NCBI RefSeq assembly: GCF_043290135.1
Contig: NC_134707.1
Coordinates: forward strand, 138,261,319 to 138,325,318
Reading direction: 5' to 3'
DNA: 64,000 bases
Origin: Rhipicephalus microplus
Taxonomy: Eukaryota; Arthropoda; Arachnida; Ixodida; Ixodidae
Both the position numbers and the translations under genes were made by a program. Position 1 is the stretch's first letter. Each line of letters opens with the position of its first letter. Shown piece after piece: positions 30,440 to 43,500 of the stretch. The notes under the pieces are model-generated. The model saw only the letters and a program-made list of their open reading frames with translations. It had not been told where the DNA came from and made no database searches.

Positions 30440-33400
30440 TTCTAGTTGCGGACTTTCTAGTTGTGGAGTTTCTGGTTGTGGAGTTTCTAGTTGAGGAGTT
30501 TCTAGTTGTGGAGTTTCTAGTTGTGGGGTTTCAAGTTGTGGAGTTTTTAGTGGTGGACTTTCTAGACATGAAATTTCTTGTAGCTGAGTCTCTGTTTGTG
30601 GAGTTTGTAGTTGTGGAGTCTCTAGTTGTGGAGTTTCTAGTTGCGGAGTATCTAGTTGTGGAGTTTCCAGTTGTGGAGTTTCTAGTTGTGGAATTGCGGA
30701 GTCTCTAGTTGTGGAGTTTCTAGTTGTGGAGTTTCAAGTTGTGGAGTTTCTAGTTGTGGAGTTTCTAGTTGTGGAGTTTCTAGTTGTGGAGTTTCCAGTT
30801 TTGGAGTATCTAGTTGTGGAGTTTGAAGTTGTGGAGTTTCTAGTTGCGGAGTTTTTAATAGCGGAGTTTATTGTTGTGGAGTTTCAAGTGTCGGAGTCTC
30901 AAGTTGTGGAGTTTCCAGTTGTGGAGTTTTTAGTTGTGGAGTTCCTAGTTGTTGAGTTTCTAGTTGTTGAGTTTCTAGTTGTTGAGTTTCTAGTTGTGAA
31001 GTCTCTAGTTTTACAGTTTCTGGTTGTGGAGTTTCTCGATATGGAATTTCTAGTTGCCGAGTCTCTATTTGTGGAGTTTGTTGTTGTGGAGTTTCTAGTT
31101 TTGGAGTTTCTAGTTGTGGAGTTTCTGGATGTGGAGTTTCTAGTTGCGGTATCTCTAGTTGTGAAGTTTGAAGTTGTGGAGTTTCTAGGTGCGGAGTCTC
31201 AAGTTGTGGAGTTTCTAGTTGTGGAATTTCAAGTTGTGGAGTTTCTAGTTGCGGAGTCTCAAGTTGTGGAGTTTCTAGTTGTGGAGTTTCAAGTTGTGGA
31301 GTTTTGAGTTGCGGAGATTCGAGTTGTGGAGTTTCTAGTTTTGGAGTTTCGAGTTGTGGAGTTTCTAGTTGTAGAGTTTCTAGTTGCAGCGTCTCTAGTT
31401 TTAAAGTTTCTAGTGGCGAATTCTCTAGTTGAGGAGTCTCTAGTTGTAGAGTTTCTAGTTGTGGAGTTTCTAGTTGTGGAGTTTCAAGTTGTGGAGTTTC
31501 TAGTTGCGGCGTCTCAAGTTGTGGAGTTTGTAGTTGCGGAGTGTCTAGTTGTGGTGTTTCTAGCTGTGGAATTTCTTGTTGCAGAGTTTCTAAATGCGGA
31601 GATTCTAGTTGCGGAGTTCCATAGTTGCTGAGTCTCTAGAGGTGGAGGTTCTAGTTGTGGAGTGTCTAGTTGTGGAGTTTCCAGTTGTGTAGTTTCTAGT
31701 AGAGTTTCGAATTTTGAAGTTTCTAGTTGTTGAGTTTCTAATTTGAAGTCTCTAGTTGTAGATTCTCTAGTTGTGGAGTCTCTAGTTTAGGAGTTTCTAG
31801 TTGAAGAGTTTTTAGTTGTGGAGTGCCTAGTTGTGGAGTTTCGAGTTTTAGAGTTTCTAGTTGTGGAATTTTGAGTCGTGGAGTTTCTAGTTATGGAGTT
31901 TCTAGTTGCGGAATCTCTAGCTGTGGATTTTCTAGTTGCGTAACTTAAGGTCGTGAGGTTTCAAGTTGTGGAGTTTCTAGTTTTCTAGTTGTGGAGCTTC
32001 TAGTTGTGGAGTCTCTAGTTGTGTAGTTTCTAGCTGCGGAGTTTTTAGTTCGGAGTTACTATTTGTGGAGTATCTTGCTGCGGAGTTTCTAGTTGCAGAG
32101 TCTCTGATTGTTGAGTTTCTAGTTGCGGAGTTTCTAGTTGTGGAGTTTCTAGTTGTGAAGTTTCTAGTTGTGGAGTTTCCAGTTGTGGAGTTATAGTTGT
32201 GGACTTTCTAGACATGAAATTTCTTGTAGCCGAGTCTCTATTTGTGGAGCTTGTAGTTGTGGAGTTTCTAGTTCTGGAGTTTCTAGTTGTGGAGTCACTA
32301 GTTGCAGAGTTTCTAGTTGTGGAGTTTCTAGTTGTGGAGTTTCTAGTGTTGGAGTTTCTAGTAGTAGAGTCTCCTGTTGCGGAGATTCTAGTTGCGGAGT
32401 TTCTAGTTGGGGAGTTTCCAGTTGTGGAGTTTCTAGTTGTGGAGTCTAGAGTTGTGGAGTTTTAACTTGTGGAGTTTCTACTTGCAGATTTTCTAGTTGT
32501 GGAGTATCTAGTTGTGGATTTTCCAGTTGTGGAGTTTCTAGTTGTTGAGTTGCGGAGTCTCTAGTTGTTGAGTTTCTAGTTGCAGAGTCTCTAGTTGTGG
32601 AGTTTCAAGTTGTGGAGTCTCTAGATGTGGAGTTTCTAGTTGTCGAGTTTCCAGTTGTGGAGTATCTAGTAGTAGAGTTTCTAGTTGTGGAGTTTCTAGT
32701 TGTGGAGTTTCTAGTTGTGGAGTCCCTAGTTGTGGAGTTTCTAGTAGCGGAGTTTCTAGTGTTGGAGTTTCAAGTTGCGGAGTTTCAAGCTGGGGAGTTT
32801 CTAGATGTTGAGTTTTTATTTGGGGAGTTTCTAGTTGTTGAGTTTCAAATTTGAAGTCTCTGGTTGTAGATTCTCTAGTTGTGGAGTCTCTAGTTTAGGA
32901 GTTTCTAGTTGAAGAGTTTTTTGTTGTGGAGTGTCTAGTTGTGGAGTTTCCAGTTGTGGAGTTTCTAGTTGTGGAGTCTCAAGTTGTGGAGTTTAAAGTT
33001 GTGAAGTTTCAAGTTGTGGAGTCTCTAGTTGTGGAGTTTCTAGTTGCAGGGTATCTAGTTGTGGAGTTTCCGGTTGTGGAGTTTCTAGTTGTGGAGTTGC
33101 GGAGTCTCTGGTTGTGGAGTTTCTAGTTGTGGAGTTTCTTGTCGTGGAGTTTCGAGTTGTGGAGTCTCTAGTTGTGGAGTTTCTAGTTGTGGAGTTTCCA
33201 GTTGTGGAGTATCTAGTTGTGGAGTTTCCAGTTGTGAAGTATCTAGTTGTGGAGTTTCCAGTTGTGGAGTATCTAGTTGTGGAGTTTTAAGTTGTGGAGT
33301 TTCTTGTTGCGGAGTTTTTAATAGCGGAGTTTCTAGTTGTGAAGTTTCAAGTTGCGGAGTCTCAAGTTGTGGAGTTTTCACTTGTGGAGTTTTTAGTTGT

Positions 33401-35087
33401 GGAGTTTCTAGTTGTTGAGTTTCTAGTTGTGAAGTCTGTAGTTTTGCAGTTTCTAGTTGTGGAGTTTCTGGTTGTGGAGTTTCTAGTTGAGGAGTCTCTA
33501 GTTGTGGAGTTTCTAGTTGTGGGGTTTCAAGTTGTGGAGTTTTTAGTGGTGGACTTTCTAGACATGAAATTTCTTGTAGCTGAGTCTCTGTTTGTGGAGT
33601 TTGTAGTTGTGGAGTCTCTGGTTGTGGAGTTTCTAGTTGCGGAGTATCTAGTTGTGGAGTTTCCAGTTGTGGAGTTTCTAGTTGTGGAATTGCGGAGTCT
33701 CTAGTTGTGGAGTTTCTAGTTGTGGAGTTTCTAGTTGTGGAGTTTCCAGTTTTGGAGTATCTAGTTGTGGAGTTTGAAGTTGTGGAGTTTCTAGTTGCGG
33801 AGTTTTTAATAGCGGAGTTTATTGTTGTGGAGTTTCAAGTTGCGGAGTCTCAAGTTGTGGAGTTTGCAGTTGTGGAGTTTTTAGTTGTGGAGTTTCTAGA
33901 TGTTGAGTTTCTAGTTGTTGAGTTTCTAGTTGTTGAGTTTCAAGTTGTGAAGTCTCTAGTTTTACAGTTTCTGGTTGTGGAGTTTCTCGATATGGAATTT
34001 CTAGTTGCCGAGTCTCTATTTGTGGAGTTTGTTGTTGTGGAGTTTCTAGTTTTGGAGTTTCTAGTTGTGGAGTCTCTAGTTGTGGAGTTTGAAGTTGTGT
34101 AGTTTCAAGTTGTGGAGTTTCTAGTTGTGGAGTCTCTAGTTGCGGAGTTTCTAGTTGCAGAGTTTCTAGTTGTGGAGTTTCTGGTTGTGGAGTTTCTAGT
34201 TGAGGAGTTTCAAGTTGTGGAGTTTCTAGTTGTAGAGTCTCTAGTTGCGGAGTTTCTAGTTGTGAAGTTTCTAGTTGCGGAGTTTCCTGTTTTGGAGTTT
34301 CTAGTTGTGGAGTTTCTAGTTGTAGAGTCTCCTGTTGCGGAGTTTCTAGTTGCGGAGTTTCTAGTTGGGGAGTTTCTAGTTGTGGAGTTTCTAGTTGTGG
34401 AGTTTATATTTGTGCAGTCTCAAGTTGTGGAGTTTAAACTTGTGGAGTTTCAAGTTGTGGAGTCTAATGTTGTGGAGTTTCTAGTTGTAGATTTTCTAGT
34501 TCTGAAGTATCTAGTTGTGGATTTTCCAGTTGTGGAGTTTCTAGTTGTTGAGTTGCGGAGTCTCTAGTTGTTGAGTTTCTAGTTGCAGAGTCTCTAGTTG
34601 TGGAGTTTCAAGTTGTGGAGTCTCTAGATGTGGAGTTTCTAGTTGTCGAGTTTCCAGTTGTGGAGTATCTAGTATTGGAGTTTCGAGTTGTGGAGTTTGT
34701 AGTTGTGGTGTTTCTAGTTGTGGAGTCCCTAGTTGTGGAGTTTCTAGTTGCGGAGTCTCTAGTTGTGGAGTTTCACGTTGCGGAGTCTCAAGCTGTGGAG
34801 TTTCTAGTTGTTGAGTTTTTAGTTGTGGAGTTTCCAGTTGTTGAGTTTCTAGTTTGAAGTCTCTAGTTGTAGATTCTCTAGTTGTGGAGTTTCTAGTTGC
34901 GGAATCTCTAGCTGTGGATTTTCTAGTTGCGTAATTTAAGGTTGTGAGGTTTCAAGTTGTGGAGTTTCTAGTTGTGGAATTTTTAGTTGTGGAGTTTCTA
35001 GTTGTGGAGTCTCTAGTTGTGTAGTTTCTAGCTGCGGAGTTTCTAGTTGCGGAGTTTCTATTTGTGGAGTTTCTAGCTGCGGAGTTT
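30440..35087 (+). repeat. Higher-order block C2
   Basis: The C1 counterpart. Its left edge, at about 30,436, abuts sequence of the copy A/B type: 29,427-30,083 matches 6,741-7,397 at a spacing of 22,686 bp. The block therefore sits at a junction between two higher-order families. At about 35,090 it jumps to E-type sequence, skipping about 524 bp relative to C1/E1. Confidence 0.7.
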
Positions 35088-36030
35088 CTAGTTGTCGAGT
35101 TTCTGGTTGTGGAGTTTCTAGTTGAGGAGTTTCAAGTTGTAGAGTTTCTAGTTGTGGAGTCTCTAGTTGTGGAGTCTCTAGTTGCGGAGTTTCTAGTTGT
35201 GAAGTTTCTAGTTGAGGAGTTTCCAGTTGTGGAGTTTCTAGTTGCGGAGTCTCAAGCTGTGGAGTTTCTAGTTGTGGAGTTTCTGGTTGTGGAGTTTCTA
35301 GTTGAGGAGTTTAAAGTTGTGGAGTTTCAAGTTGTGGAGTCTCTAGTTGTGGAGTTTCTAGTTGCAGAGTATCTAGTTGTGGAGTTTCAGGTTGTGGAGT
35401 TACTAGTTGTGAAGTTGCGGAGTCTCTGGTTGTGGAGTTTCTAGTTGTGGAGTTTCTAGTTGTGGAGTTTCTAGTTGTGCAGTCTCTAGTTGTGTGGTTT
35501 CTAGCTGCGGAGTTCTTGTTGCGGCTTTTCTATTTGTGGAGTATCTAGCTGCGGAGTTTCTAGTTGCAGAGTCTCTGATTGTGGAGTTTCTAGTTGTGGA
35601 GTCTCTAGTTGTGGAGTTTCTAGTTGTGGAGTTTCTAGTTTCGAGTTTCCAGTTGTGGAGTTATATTTGTGGACTTTCTAGACATGAAATTTCTTGTAGC
35701 CGAGTCTCTATTTGTGGAGCTTGTAGTTGCGGAGTCTCTAGTTGTTGACTTTCTAGTTGCAGAGTCTCTAGTTGTGGAGTTTCAAGTTGTGGAGTCTCTA
35801 GTTGTGGAGTTTCTAGTTGTCGAGTTTCCAGTTGTGGAGTATCTAGTATTGGAGTTTCGAGTTGTGGAGTTTGTAGTTTTGGAGTTTCTAGTTGTTGAGT
35901 CCCTTGTTGTGGAGTTTCTAGTTGCGGAGTCTCTAGTTGTGGAGTTTCACGTTGCGGAGTCTCAAGCTGTGGGGTTTCTAGTTGTTGAGTTTTTAGTTGT
36001 GGAGTTTCCAGTTGTTGAATTTCTAGTTTG

Positions 36031-39000
36031 AAGTCTCTAGTTGTAGATTCTCAAGTTGTGGAGTTTCTAGTAGCGAAATCTCTAGCTGTGGATTTTTTAA
36101 TTGCGTAATTTAAGGTTGTGAGGTTTCAAGTTGTGGAGTTTCTAGTTGTGGAATTTTTAGTTGTGGAGTTTCTAGTTGTGGAGTCTCTAGTTGTGTAGTT
36201 TCTAGCTGCGGAGTTTCTAGTTGCGGAGTTTCTATTTGTGGAGTTTCTAGCTGCGGAGTTTCTAGTTGCGGAGTCTCTGGTTGTGGAGTTTCTAGTTGCG
36301 GAATCTCTCGTTGCGGAGTTGCTAGTTGTGGAGTTTCTAGTTGTGGAGTTTCTAGTTGTGGAGTTTCCAGTTGTGAAGTTTTTAGTGGTGGCCTTTCTAG
36401 ACACGAAATTTCTTGTAGCTGAGTCTCTATTTGTGGAGTTTGTAGTTGTGGAGTTTCTAGTAGCAGAGTTTCTAGTTGTGGAGTTTCTAGTTGTGGAGTT
36501 TCAAGTTGTGGAGTCTCTAATTGCGGAGTATCTAGTTGTGAAGTTTCCAGTTGTGAAGTTTCTAGTTGTGGAATTGCGGAGTCTCTAGTTGTGGAGTTTC
36601 TAGTTGTGGAGTTTTTAGTTGTGGAATTGCGGAGTCTCTAGTTGTGGAGTTTCTAGTTGTGGAGTTTCAAGTTGTGGAGTTTCAAGTTATGGAGTCTCTA
36701 GTTGTGGAGTTTATTGTTTCAGAGTACCTAGTTGTGCAGTTTCCAGTTGTGGAGTTTCTAGTTGTGGAGTTGTGAAGTTTCTAGTTGTGGAGTCTCTAGT
36801 TGCGGAGTTTCTAGTTGCAGAGTTTCTAGTTGTGGAGTTTCTGGTTGTGGAGTTTCTAGCTGAGGAGTTTCAAGTTGTAGAGTTTCTAGTTGTGGAGTCT
36901 CTAGTTGTGGAGTCTCTAGTTGCGGAGTTTCTAGCTGTGAAGTTTCTAGTTGTGGAGTTTCTAGTTTTGGAGTTTCTAGTAGTAGAGTCTCCTGTTGCGG
37001 AGTTTCTAGTTGCGGAGTTTCTAGTTGAGGAGTTTCCAGTTGTGGAGTTTCAAGTTGTGGAGTCTCTAGATGTGGACTTTCTAGTTGTGGAATTTCTAGT
37101 TGTGGAGTTTCTAGTTGTGGAGTTTCCAGTTGTGGAGTTATAGTTGTGGACTTTCTAGACATAAAGTTTCTTGTAGCCGAGTCTTTAATTGTGGAGCTTG
37201 TAGTTGTGGAGTCTCTAGTTGTGTAGTTTCTAGCTGCGGAGTTTCTAGTTGCGGAGTTTCTATTTGTGGAGTTTCTAGCTGCGGAGTTTCTAGTTGCGGA
37301 GTCTCTGGTTGTGGAGTTTCTAGTTCCGGAATCTCTAGTTGTGGAGTTTCTAGTTGTGGAGTTTCTAGTTGTGGAGTTTCCAGTTGTGGCGTTTCTAGTT
37401 GTGGAGTCTCTAGTTGCAGAGTTTCTAATTGTGAAGTTTCTAGTTGTGGAGTTTCTAGTTGTGGAGTTTCTAGTTGTGGAGTTTCTAGTTGTGGAGTTTC
37501 CAGTTGTGGAGTATCTAGTTGTGGAGTTTCCATTTGTGAAGTATCTAGTTGTGGAGTTTCCATTTTTGGAGTATCATGTTGTGGAGTTTGAAGTTGTGGA
37601 GTTTCTAGTTGCGGAGTTTTTAATAGCGGGGTTTATTGTTGTGGAGTTTCAAGTTGCGGAGTCTCAAGTTGTGGAGTTTCCAGTTGTGGAGTTTTTAGTT
37701 GTGGAGTTTCTAGTTGTTGAGTTTCTAGTTGTTGAGTTTCTAGTTTTGCAGTTTCTAGCTGTGTAGTTTCTAGATAATGAATTTCTAGTTGCCGAGTCTG
37801 TATTTGTGGAGTTTGAGGTTGTGGAGTTTCTAGTTGTGAAGTTTCTAGTTGTGGAGTCTCTAGTTGCGGAGTTTCTAGTTACAGAGTTTCTAGTTGTGGA
37901 GTTTCTGGTTGTGGAGTTTCTAGTTAAGGAGTTTCAAGTTGTAGAGTTTCTAGTTGTGGAGTCTCTAGTTGTGGAGTCTCTAGTTGCGGAGTTTCTAGTT
38001 GTGAAGTTTCTAGTTGTGGAGTTTCTAGTTGTGGAGTTTCTAGTTGTGGAGTTTCTAGTAGTAGAGTCTCCTGTTGCGGAGATTCTAGTTGCGGAGTTTC
38101 TAGTTGGGGAGTTTCCAGTTGTGGAGTTTCTAGTTGTGGAGTCTAGAGTTGTGGAGTTTTAACTTGTGGAGTTTCTACTTGCAGATTTTCTAGGTGTGGA
38201 GTATCTAGTTGTGGATTTTCCAGTTGTGGAGTTTCTAGTTGTTGAGTTGCGGAGTCTCTAGTTGTTGAGTTTCTAGTTGCAGAGTCTCTAGTTGTGGAGT
38301 TTCAAGTTGTGGAGTCTCTAGATGTGGAGTTTCTAGTTGTCGAGTTTCCAGTTGTGGAGTATCTAGTAGTAGAGTTTCTAGTTGTGGAGTTTCTAGTTGT
38401 GGAGTTTCTAGTTGTGGAGTCCCTAGTTGTGGAGTTTCTAGTTGCGGAGTTTCTAGTGTTGGAGTTTCAAGTTGCGGAGTTTCAAGCTGGGGAGTTTCTA
38501 GATGTTGAGTTTTTATTTGGGGAGTTTCTAGTTGTTGAGTTTCAAATTTGAAGTCTCTGGTTGTAGATTCTCTAGTTGTGGAGTCTCTAGTTTAGGAGTT
38601 TCTAGTTGAAGAGTTTTTTGTTGTGGAGTGTCTAGTTGTGGAGTTTCCAGTTGTGGAGTTTCTAGTTGTGGAGTCTCAAGTTGTGGAGTTTAAAGTTGTG
38701 AAGTTTCAAGTTGTGGAGTCTCTAGTTGTGGAGTTTCTAGTTGCAGAGTATCTAGTTGTGGAGTTTCCGGTTGTGGAGTTTCTAGTTGTGGAGTTGCGGA
38801 GTCTCTGGTTGTGGAGTTTCTAGTTGTGGAGTTTCTTGTCGTGGAGTTTCGAGTTGTGGAGTCTCTAGTTGTGGAGTTTCTAGTTGTGGAGTTTCCAGTT
38901 GTGGAGTATCTAGTTGTGGAGTTTCCAGTTGTGAAGTATCTAGTTGTGGAGTTTCCAGTTGTGGAGTATCTAGTTGTGGAGTTTTAAGTTGTGGAGTTTC

Positions 39001-40553
39001 TTGTTGCGGAGTTTTTAATAGCGGAGTTTCTAGTTGTGAAGTTTCAAGTTGCGGAGTCTCAAGTTGTGGAGTTTTCACTTGTGGAGTTTTTAGTTGTGGA
39101 GTTTCTAGTTGTTGAGTTTCTAGTTGTGAAGTCTGTAGTTTTGCAGTTTCTAGTTGTGGAGTTTCTGGTTGTGGAGTTTCTAGTTGAGGAGTTTCTAGTT
39201 GTGGAGTTTCTAGTTGTGGGGTTTCAAGTTGTGGAGTTTTTAGTGGTGGACTTTCTAGACATGAAATTTCTTGTAGCTGAGTCTCTGTTTGTGGAGTTTG
39301 TAGTTGTGGAGTCTCTGGTTGTGGAGTTTCTAGTTGCGGAGTATCTAGTTGTGGAGTTTCTAGTTGTGGAGTTTCTAGTTGTGGAATTGCGGAGTCTCTA
39401 GTTGTGGAGTTTCTAGTTGTGGAGTTTCTAGTTGTGGAGTTTCCAGTTTTGGAGTATCTAGTTGTGGAGTTTGAAGTTGTGGAGTTTCTAGTTGCGGAGT
39501 TTTTAATAGCGGAGTTTATTGTTGTGGAGTTTCAAGTTGCGGAGTCTCAAGTTGTGGAGTTTGCAGTTGTGGAGTTTTTAGTTGTGGAGTTTCTAGATGT
39601 TGAGTTTCTAGTTGTTGAGTTTCTAGTTGTTGAGTTTCAAGTTGTGAAGTCTCTAGTTTTACAGTTTCTGGTTGTGGAGTTTCTCGATATGGAATTTCTA
39701 GTTGCCGAGTCTCTATTTGTGGAGTTTGTTGTTGTGGAGTTTCTAGTTTTGGAGTTTCTAGTTGTGGAGTCTCTAGTTGTGGAGTTTGAAGTTGTGTAGT
39801 TTCAAGTTGTGGAGTTTCTAGTTGTGGAGTCTCTAGTTGCGGAGTTTCTAGTTGCAGAGTTTCTAGTTGTGGAGTTTCTGGTTGTGGAGTTTCTAGTTGA
39901 GGAGTTTCAAGTTGTGGAGTTTCTAGTTGTAGAGTCTCTAGTTGCGGAGTTTCTAGTTGTGAAGTTTCTAGTTGCGGAGTTTCCTGTTTTGGAGTTTCTA
40001 GTTGTGGAGTTTCTAGTTGTAGAGTCTCCTGTTGCGGAGTTTCTAGTTGCGGAGTTTCTAGTTGGGGAGTTTCTAGTTGTGGAGTTTCTAGTTGTGGAGT
40101 TTATATTTGTGCAGTCTCAAGTTGTGGAGTTTAAACTTGTGGAGTTTCAAGTTGTGGAGTCTAATGTTGTGGAGTTTCTAGTTGTAGATTTTCTAGTTCT
40201 GAAGTATCTAGTTGTGGATTTTCCAGTTGTGGAGTTTCTAGTTGTTGAGTTGCGGAGTCTCTAGTTGTTGAGTTTCTAGTTGCAGAGTCTCTAGTTGTGG
40301 AGTTTCAAGTTGTGGAGTCTCTAGATGTGGAGTTTCTAGTTGTCGAGTTTCCAGTTGTGGAGTATCTAGTATTGGAGTTTCGAGTTGTGGAGTTTGTAGT
40401 TGTGGAGTTTCTAGTTGTGGAGTCCCTAGTTGTGGAGTTTCTAGTTGCGGAGTCTCTAGTTGTGGAGTTTCACGTTGCGGAGTCTCAAGCTGTGGAGTTT
40501 CTAGTTGTTGAGTTTTTAGTTGTGGAGTTTCCAGTTGTTGAGTTTCTAGTTTG
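36031..40553 (+). repeat. Higher-order block D1 (4.52 kb)
   Basis: First of two adjacent copies. Markers at 36,126, 36,238, 37,115, 37,806, 38,294 and 38,782 all recur exactly 4,523 bp downstream. Internally it is a fusion: E-type sequence to about 38,040, then C-type sequence that also occurs 5,697 bp upstream (32,597-34,857). Confidence 0.82.
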
Positions 40554-43500
40554 AAGTCTCTAGTTGTAGATTCTCAAGTTGTGGAGTTTCTAGTAGCGGA
40601 ATCTCTAGCTGTGGATTTTCTAATTGCGTAATTTAAGGTTGTGAGGTTTCAAGTTGTGGAGTTTCTAGTTGTGGAATTTTTAGTTGTGGAGTTTCTAGTT
40701 GTGGAGTCTCTAGTTGTGTAGTTTCTAGCTGCGGAGTTTCTAGTTGCGGAGTTTCTATTTGTGGAGTTTCTAGCTGCGGAGTTTCTAGTTGCGGAGTCTC
40801 TGGTTGTGGAGTTTCTAGTTGCGGAATCTCTCGTTGCGGAGTTGCTAGTTGTGGAGTTTCTAGTTGTGGAGTTTCTAGTTGTGGAGTTTCCAGTTGTGAA
40901 GTTTTTAGTGGTGGCCTTTCTAGACACGAAATTTCTTGTAGCTGAGTCTCTATTTGTGGAGTTTGTAGTTGTGGAGTTTCTAGTAGCAGAGTTTCTAGTT
41001 GTGGAGTTTCTAGTTGTGGAGTTTCAAGTTGTGGAGTCTCTAATTGCGGAGTATCTAGTTGTGAAGTTTCCAGTTGTGAAGTTTCTAGTTGTGGAATTGC
41101 GGAGTCTCTAGTTGTGGAGTTTCTAGTTGTGGAGTTTTTAGTTGTGGAATTGCGGAGTCTCTAGTTGTGGAGTTTCTAGTTGTGGAGTTTCAAGTTTTGG
41201 AGTTTCAAGTTATGGAGTCTCTAGTTGTGGAGTTTATTGTTTCAGAGTACCTAGTTGTGCAGTTTCCAGTTGTGGAGTTTCTAGTTGTGGAGTTGTGACG
41301 TTTCTAGTTGTGGAGTCTCTAGTTGCGGAGTTTCTAGTTGCAGAGTTTCTAGTTGTGGAGTTTCTGGTTGTGGAGTTTCTAGTTGAGGAGTTTCAAGTTG
41401 TAGAGTTTCTAGTTGTGGAGTCTCTAGTTGTGGAGTCTCTAGTTGCGGAGTTTCTAGCTGTGAAGTTTCTAGTTGTGGAGTTTCTAGTTTTGGAGTTTCT
41501 AGTAGTAGAGTCTCCTGTTGCGGAGTTTCTAGTTGCGGAGTTTCTAGTTGAGGAGTTTCCAGTTGTGGAGTTTCAAGTTGTGGAGTCTCTAGATGTGGAC
41601 TTTCTAGTTGTGGAATTTCTAGTTGTGGAGTTTCTAGTTGTGGAGTTTCCAGTTGTGGAGTTATAGTTGTGGACTTTCTAGACATAAAGTTTCTTGTAGC
41701 CGAGTCTTTAAGTGTGGAGCTTGTAGTTGTGGAGTCTCTAGTTGTGTAGTTTCTAGCTGCGGAGTTTCTAGTTGCGGAGTTTCTATTTGTGGAGTTTCTA
41801 GCTGCGGAGTTTCTAGTTGCGGAGTCTCTGGTTGTGGAGTTTCTAGTTCCGGAATCTCTAGTTGTGGAGTTTCTAGTTGTGGAGTTTCTAGTTGTGGAGT
41901 TTCCAGTTGTGGCGTTTCTAGTTGTGGAGTCTCTAGTTGCAGAGTTTCTAATTGTGAAGTTTCTAGTTGTGGAGTTTCTAGTTGTGGAGTTTCTAGTTGT
42001 GGAGTTTCTAGTTGTGGAGTTTCCAGTTGTGGAGTATCTAGTTGTGGAGTTTCCATTTGTGAAGTATCTAGTTGTGGAGTTTCCATTTTTGGAGTATCAT
42101 GTTGTGGAGTTTGAAGTTGTGGAGTTTCTAGTTGCGGAGTTTTTAATAGCGGGGTTTATTGTTGTGGAGTTTCAAGTTGCGGAGTCTCAAGTTGTGGAGT
42201 TTCCAGTTGTGGAGTTTTTAGTTGTGGAGTTTCTAGTTGTTGAGTTTCTAGTTGTTGAGTTTCTAGTTTTGCAGTTTCTAGCTGTGTAGTTTCTAGATAA
42301 TGAATTTCTAGTTGCCGAGTCTGTATTTGTGGAGTTTGAGGTTGTGGAGTTTCTAGTTGTGAAGTTTCTAGTTGTGGAGTCTCTAGTTGCGGAGTTTCTA
42401 GTTACAGAGTTTCTAGTTGTGGAGTTTCTGGTTGTGGAGTTTCTAGTTAAGGAGTTTCAAGTTGTAGAGTTTCTAGTTGTGGAGTCTCTAGTTGTGGAGT
42501 CTCTAGTTGCGGAGTTTCTAGTTGTGAAGTTTCTAGTTGTGGAGTTTCTAGTTGTGGAGTTTCTAGTTGTGGAGTTTCTAGTAGTAGAGTCTCCTGTTGC
42601 GGAGATTCTAGTTGCGGAGTTTCTAGTTGGGGAGTTTCCAGTTGTGGAGTTTCTAGTTGTGGAGTCTAGAGTTGTGGAGTTTTAACTTGTGGAGTTTCTA
42701 CTTGCAGATTTTCTAGGTGTGGAGTATCTAGTTATGGATTTTCCAGTTGTGGAGTTTCTAGTTGTTGAGTTGCGGAGTCTCTAGTTGTTGAGTTTCTAGT
42801 TGCAGAGTCTCTAGTTGTGGAGTTTCAAGTTGTGGAGTCTCTAGATGTGGAGTTTCTAGTTGTCGAGTTTCCAGTTGTGGAGTATCTAGTAGTAGAGTTT
42901 CTAGTTGTGGAGTTTCTAGTTGTGGAGTTTCTAGTTGTGGAGTCCCTAGTTGTGGAGTTTCTAGTTGCGGAGTTTCTAGTGTTGGAGTTTCAAGTTGCGG
43001 AGTTTCAAGCTGGGGAGTTTCTAGATGTTGAGTTTTTATTTGGGGAGTTTCTAGTTGTTGAGTTTCAAATTTGAAGTCTCTGGTTGTAGATTCTCTAGTT
43101 GTGGAGTCTCTAGTTTAGGAGTTTCTAGTTGAAGAGTTTTTTGTTGTGGAGTGTCTAGTTGTGGAGTTTCCAGTTGTGGAGTTTCTAGTTGTGGAGTCTC
43201 AAGTTGTGGAGTTTCTAGTTGTGAAGTTTCAAGTTGTGGAGTCTCTAGTTGTGGAGTTTCTAGTTGCAGAGTATCTAGTTGTGGAGTTTCCGGTTGTGGA
43301 GTTTCTAGTTGTGGAGTTGCGGAGTCTCTGGTTGTGGAGTTTCTAGTTGTGGAGTTTCTTGTCGTGGAGTTTCGAGTTGTGGAGTCTCTAGTTGTGGAGT
43401 TTCTAGTTGTGGAGTTTCCAGTTGTGGAGTATCTAGTTGTGGAGTTTCCAGTTGTGAAGTATCTAGTTGTGGAGTTTCCAGTTGTGGAGTTTCTTGTTGC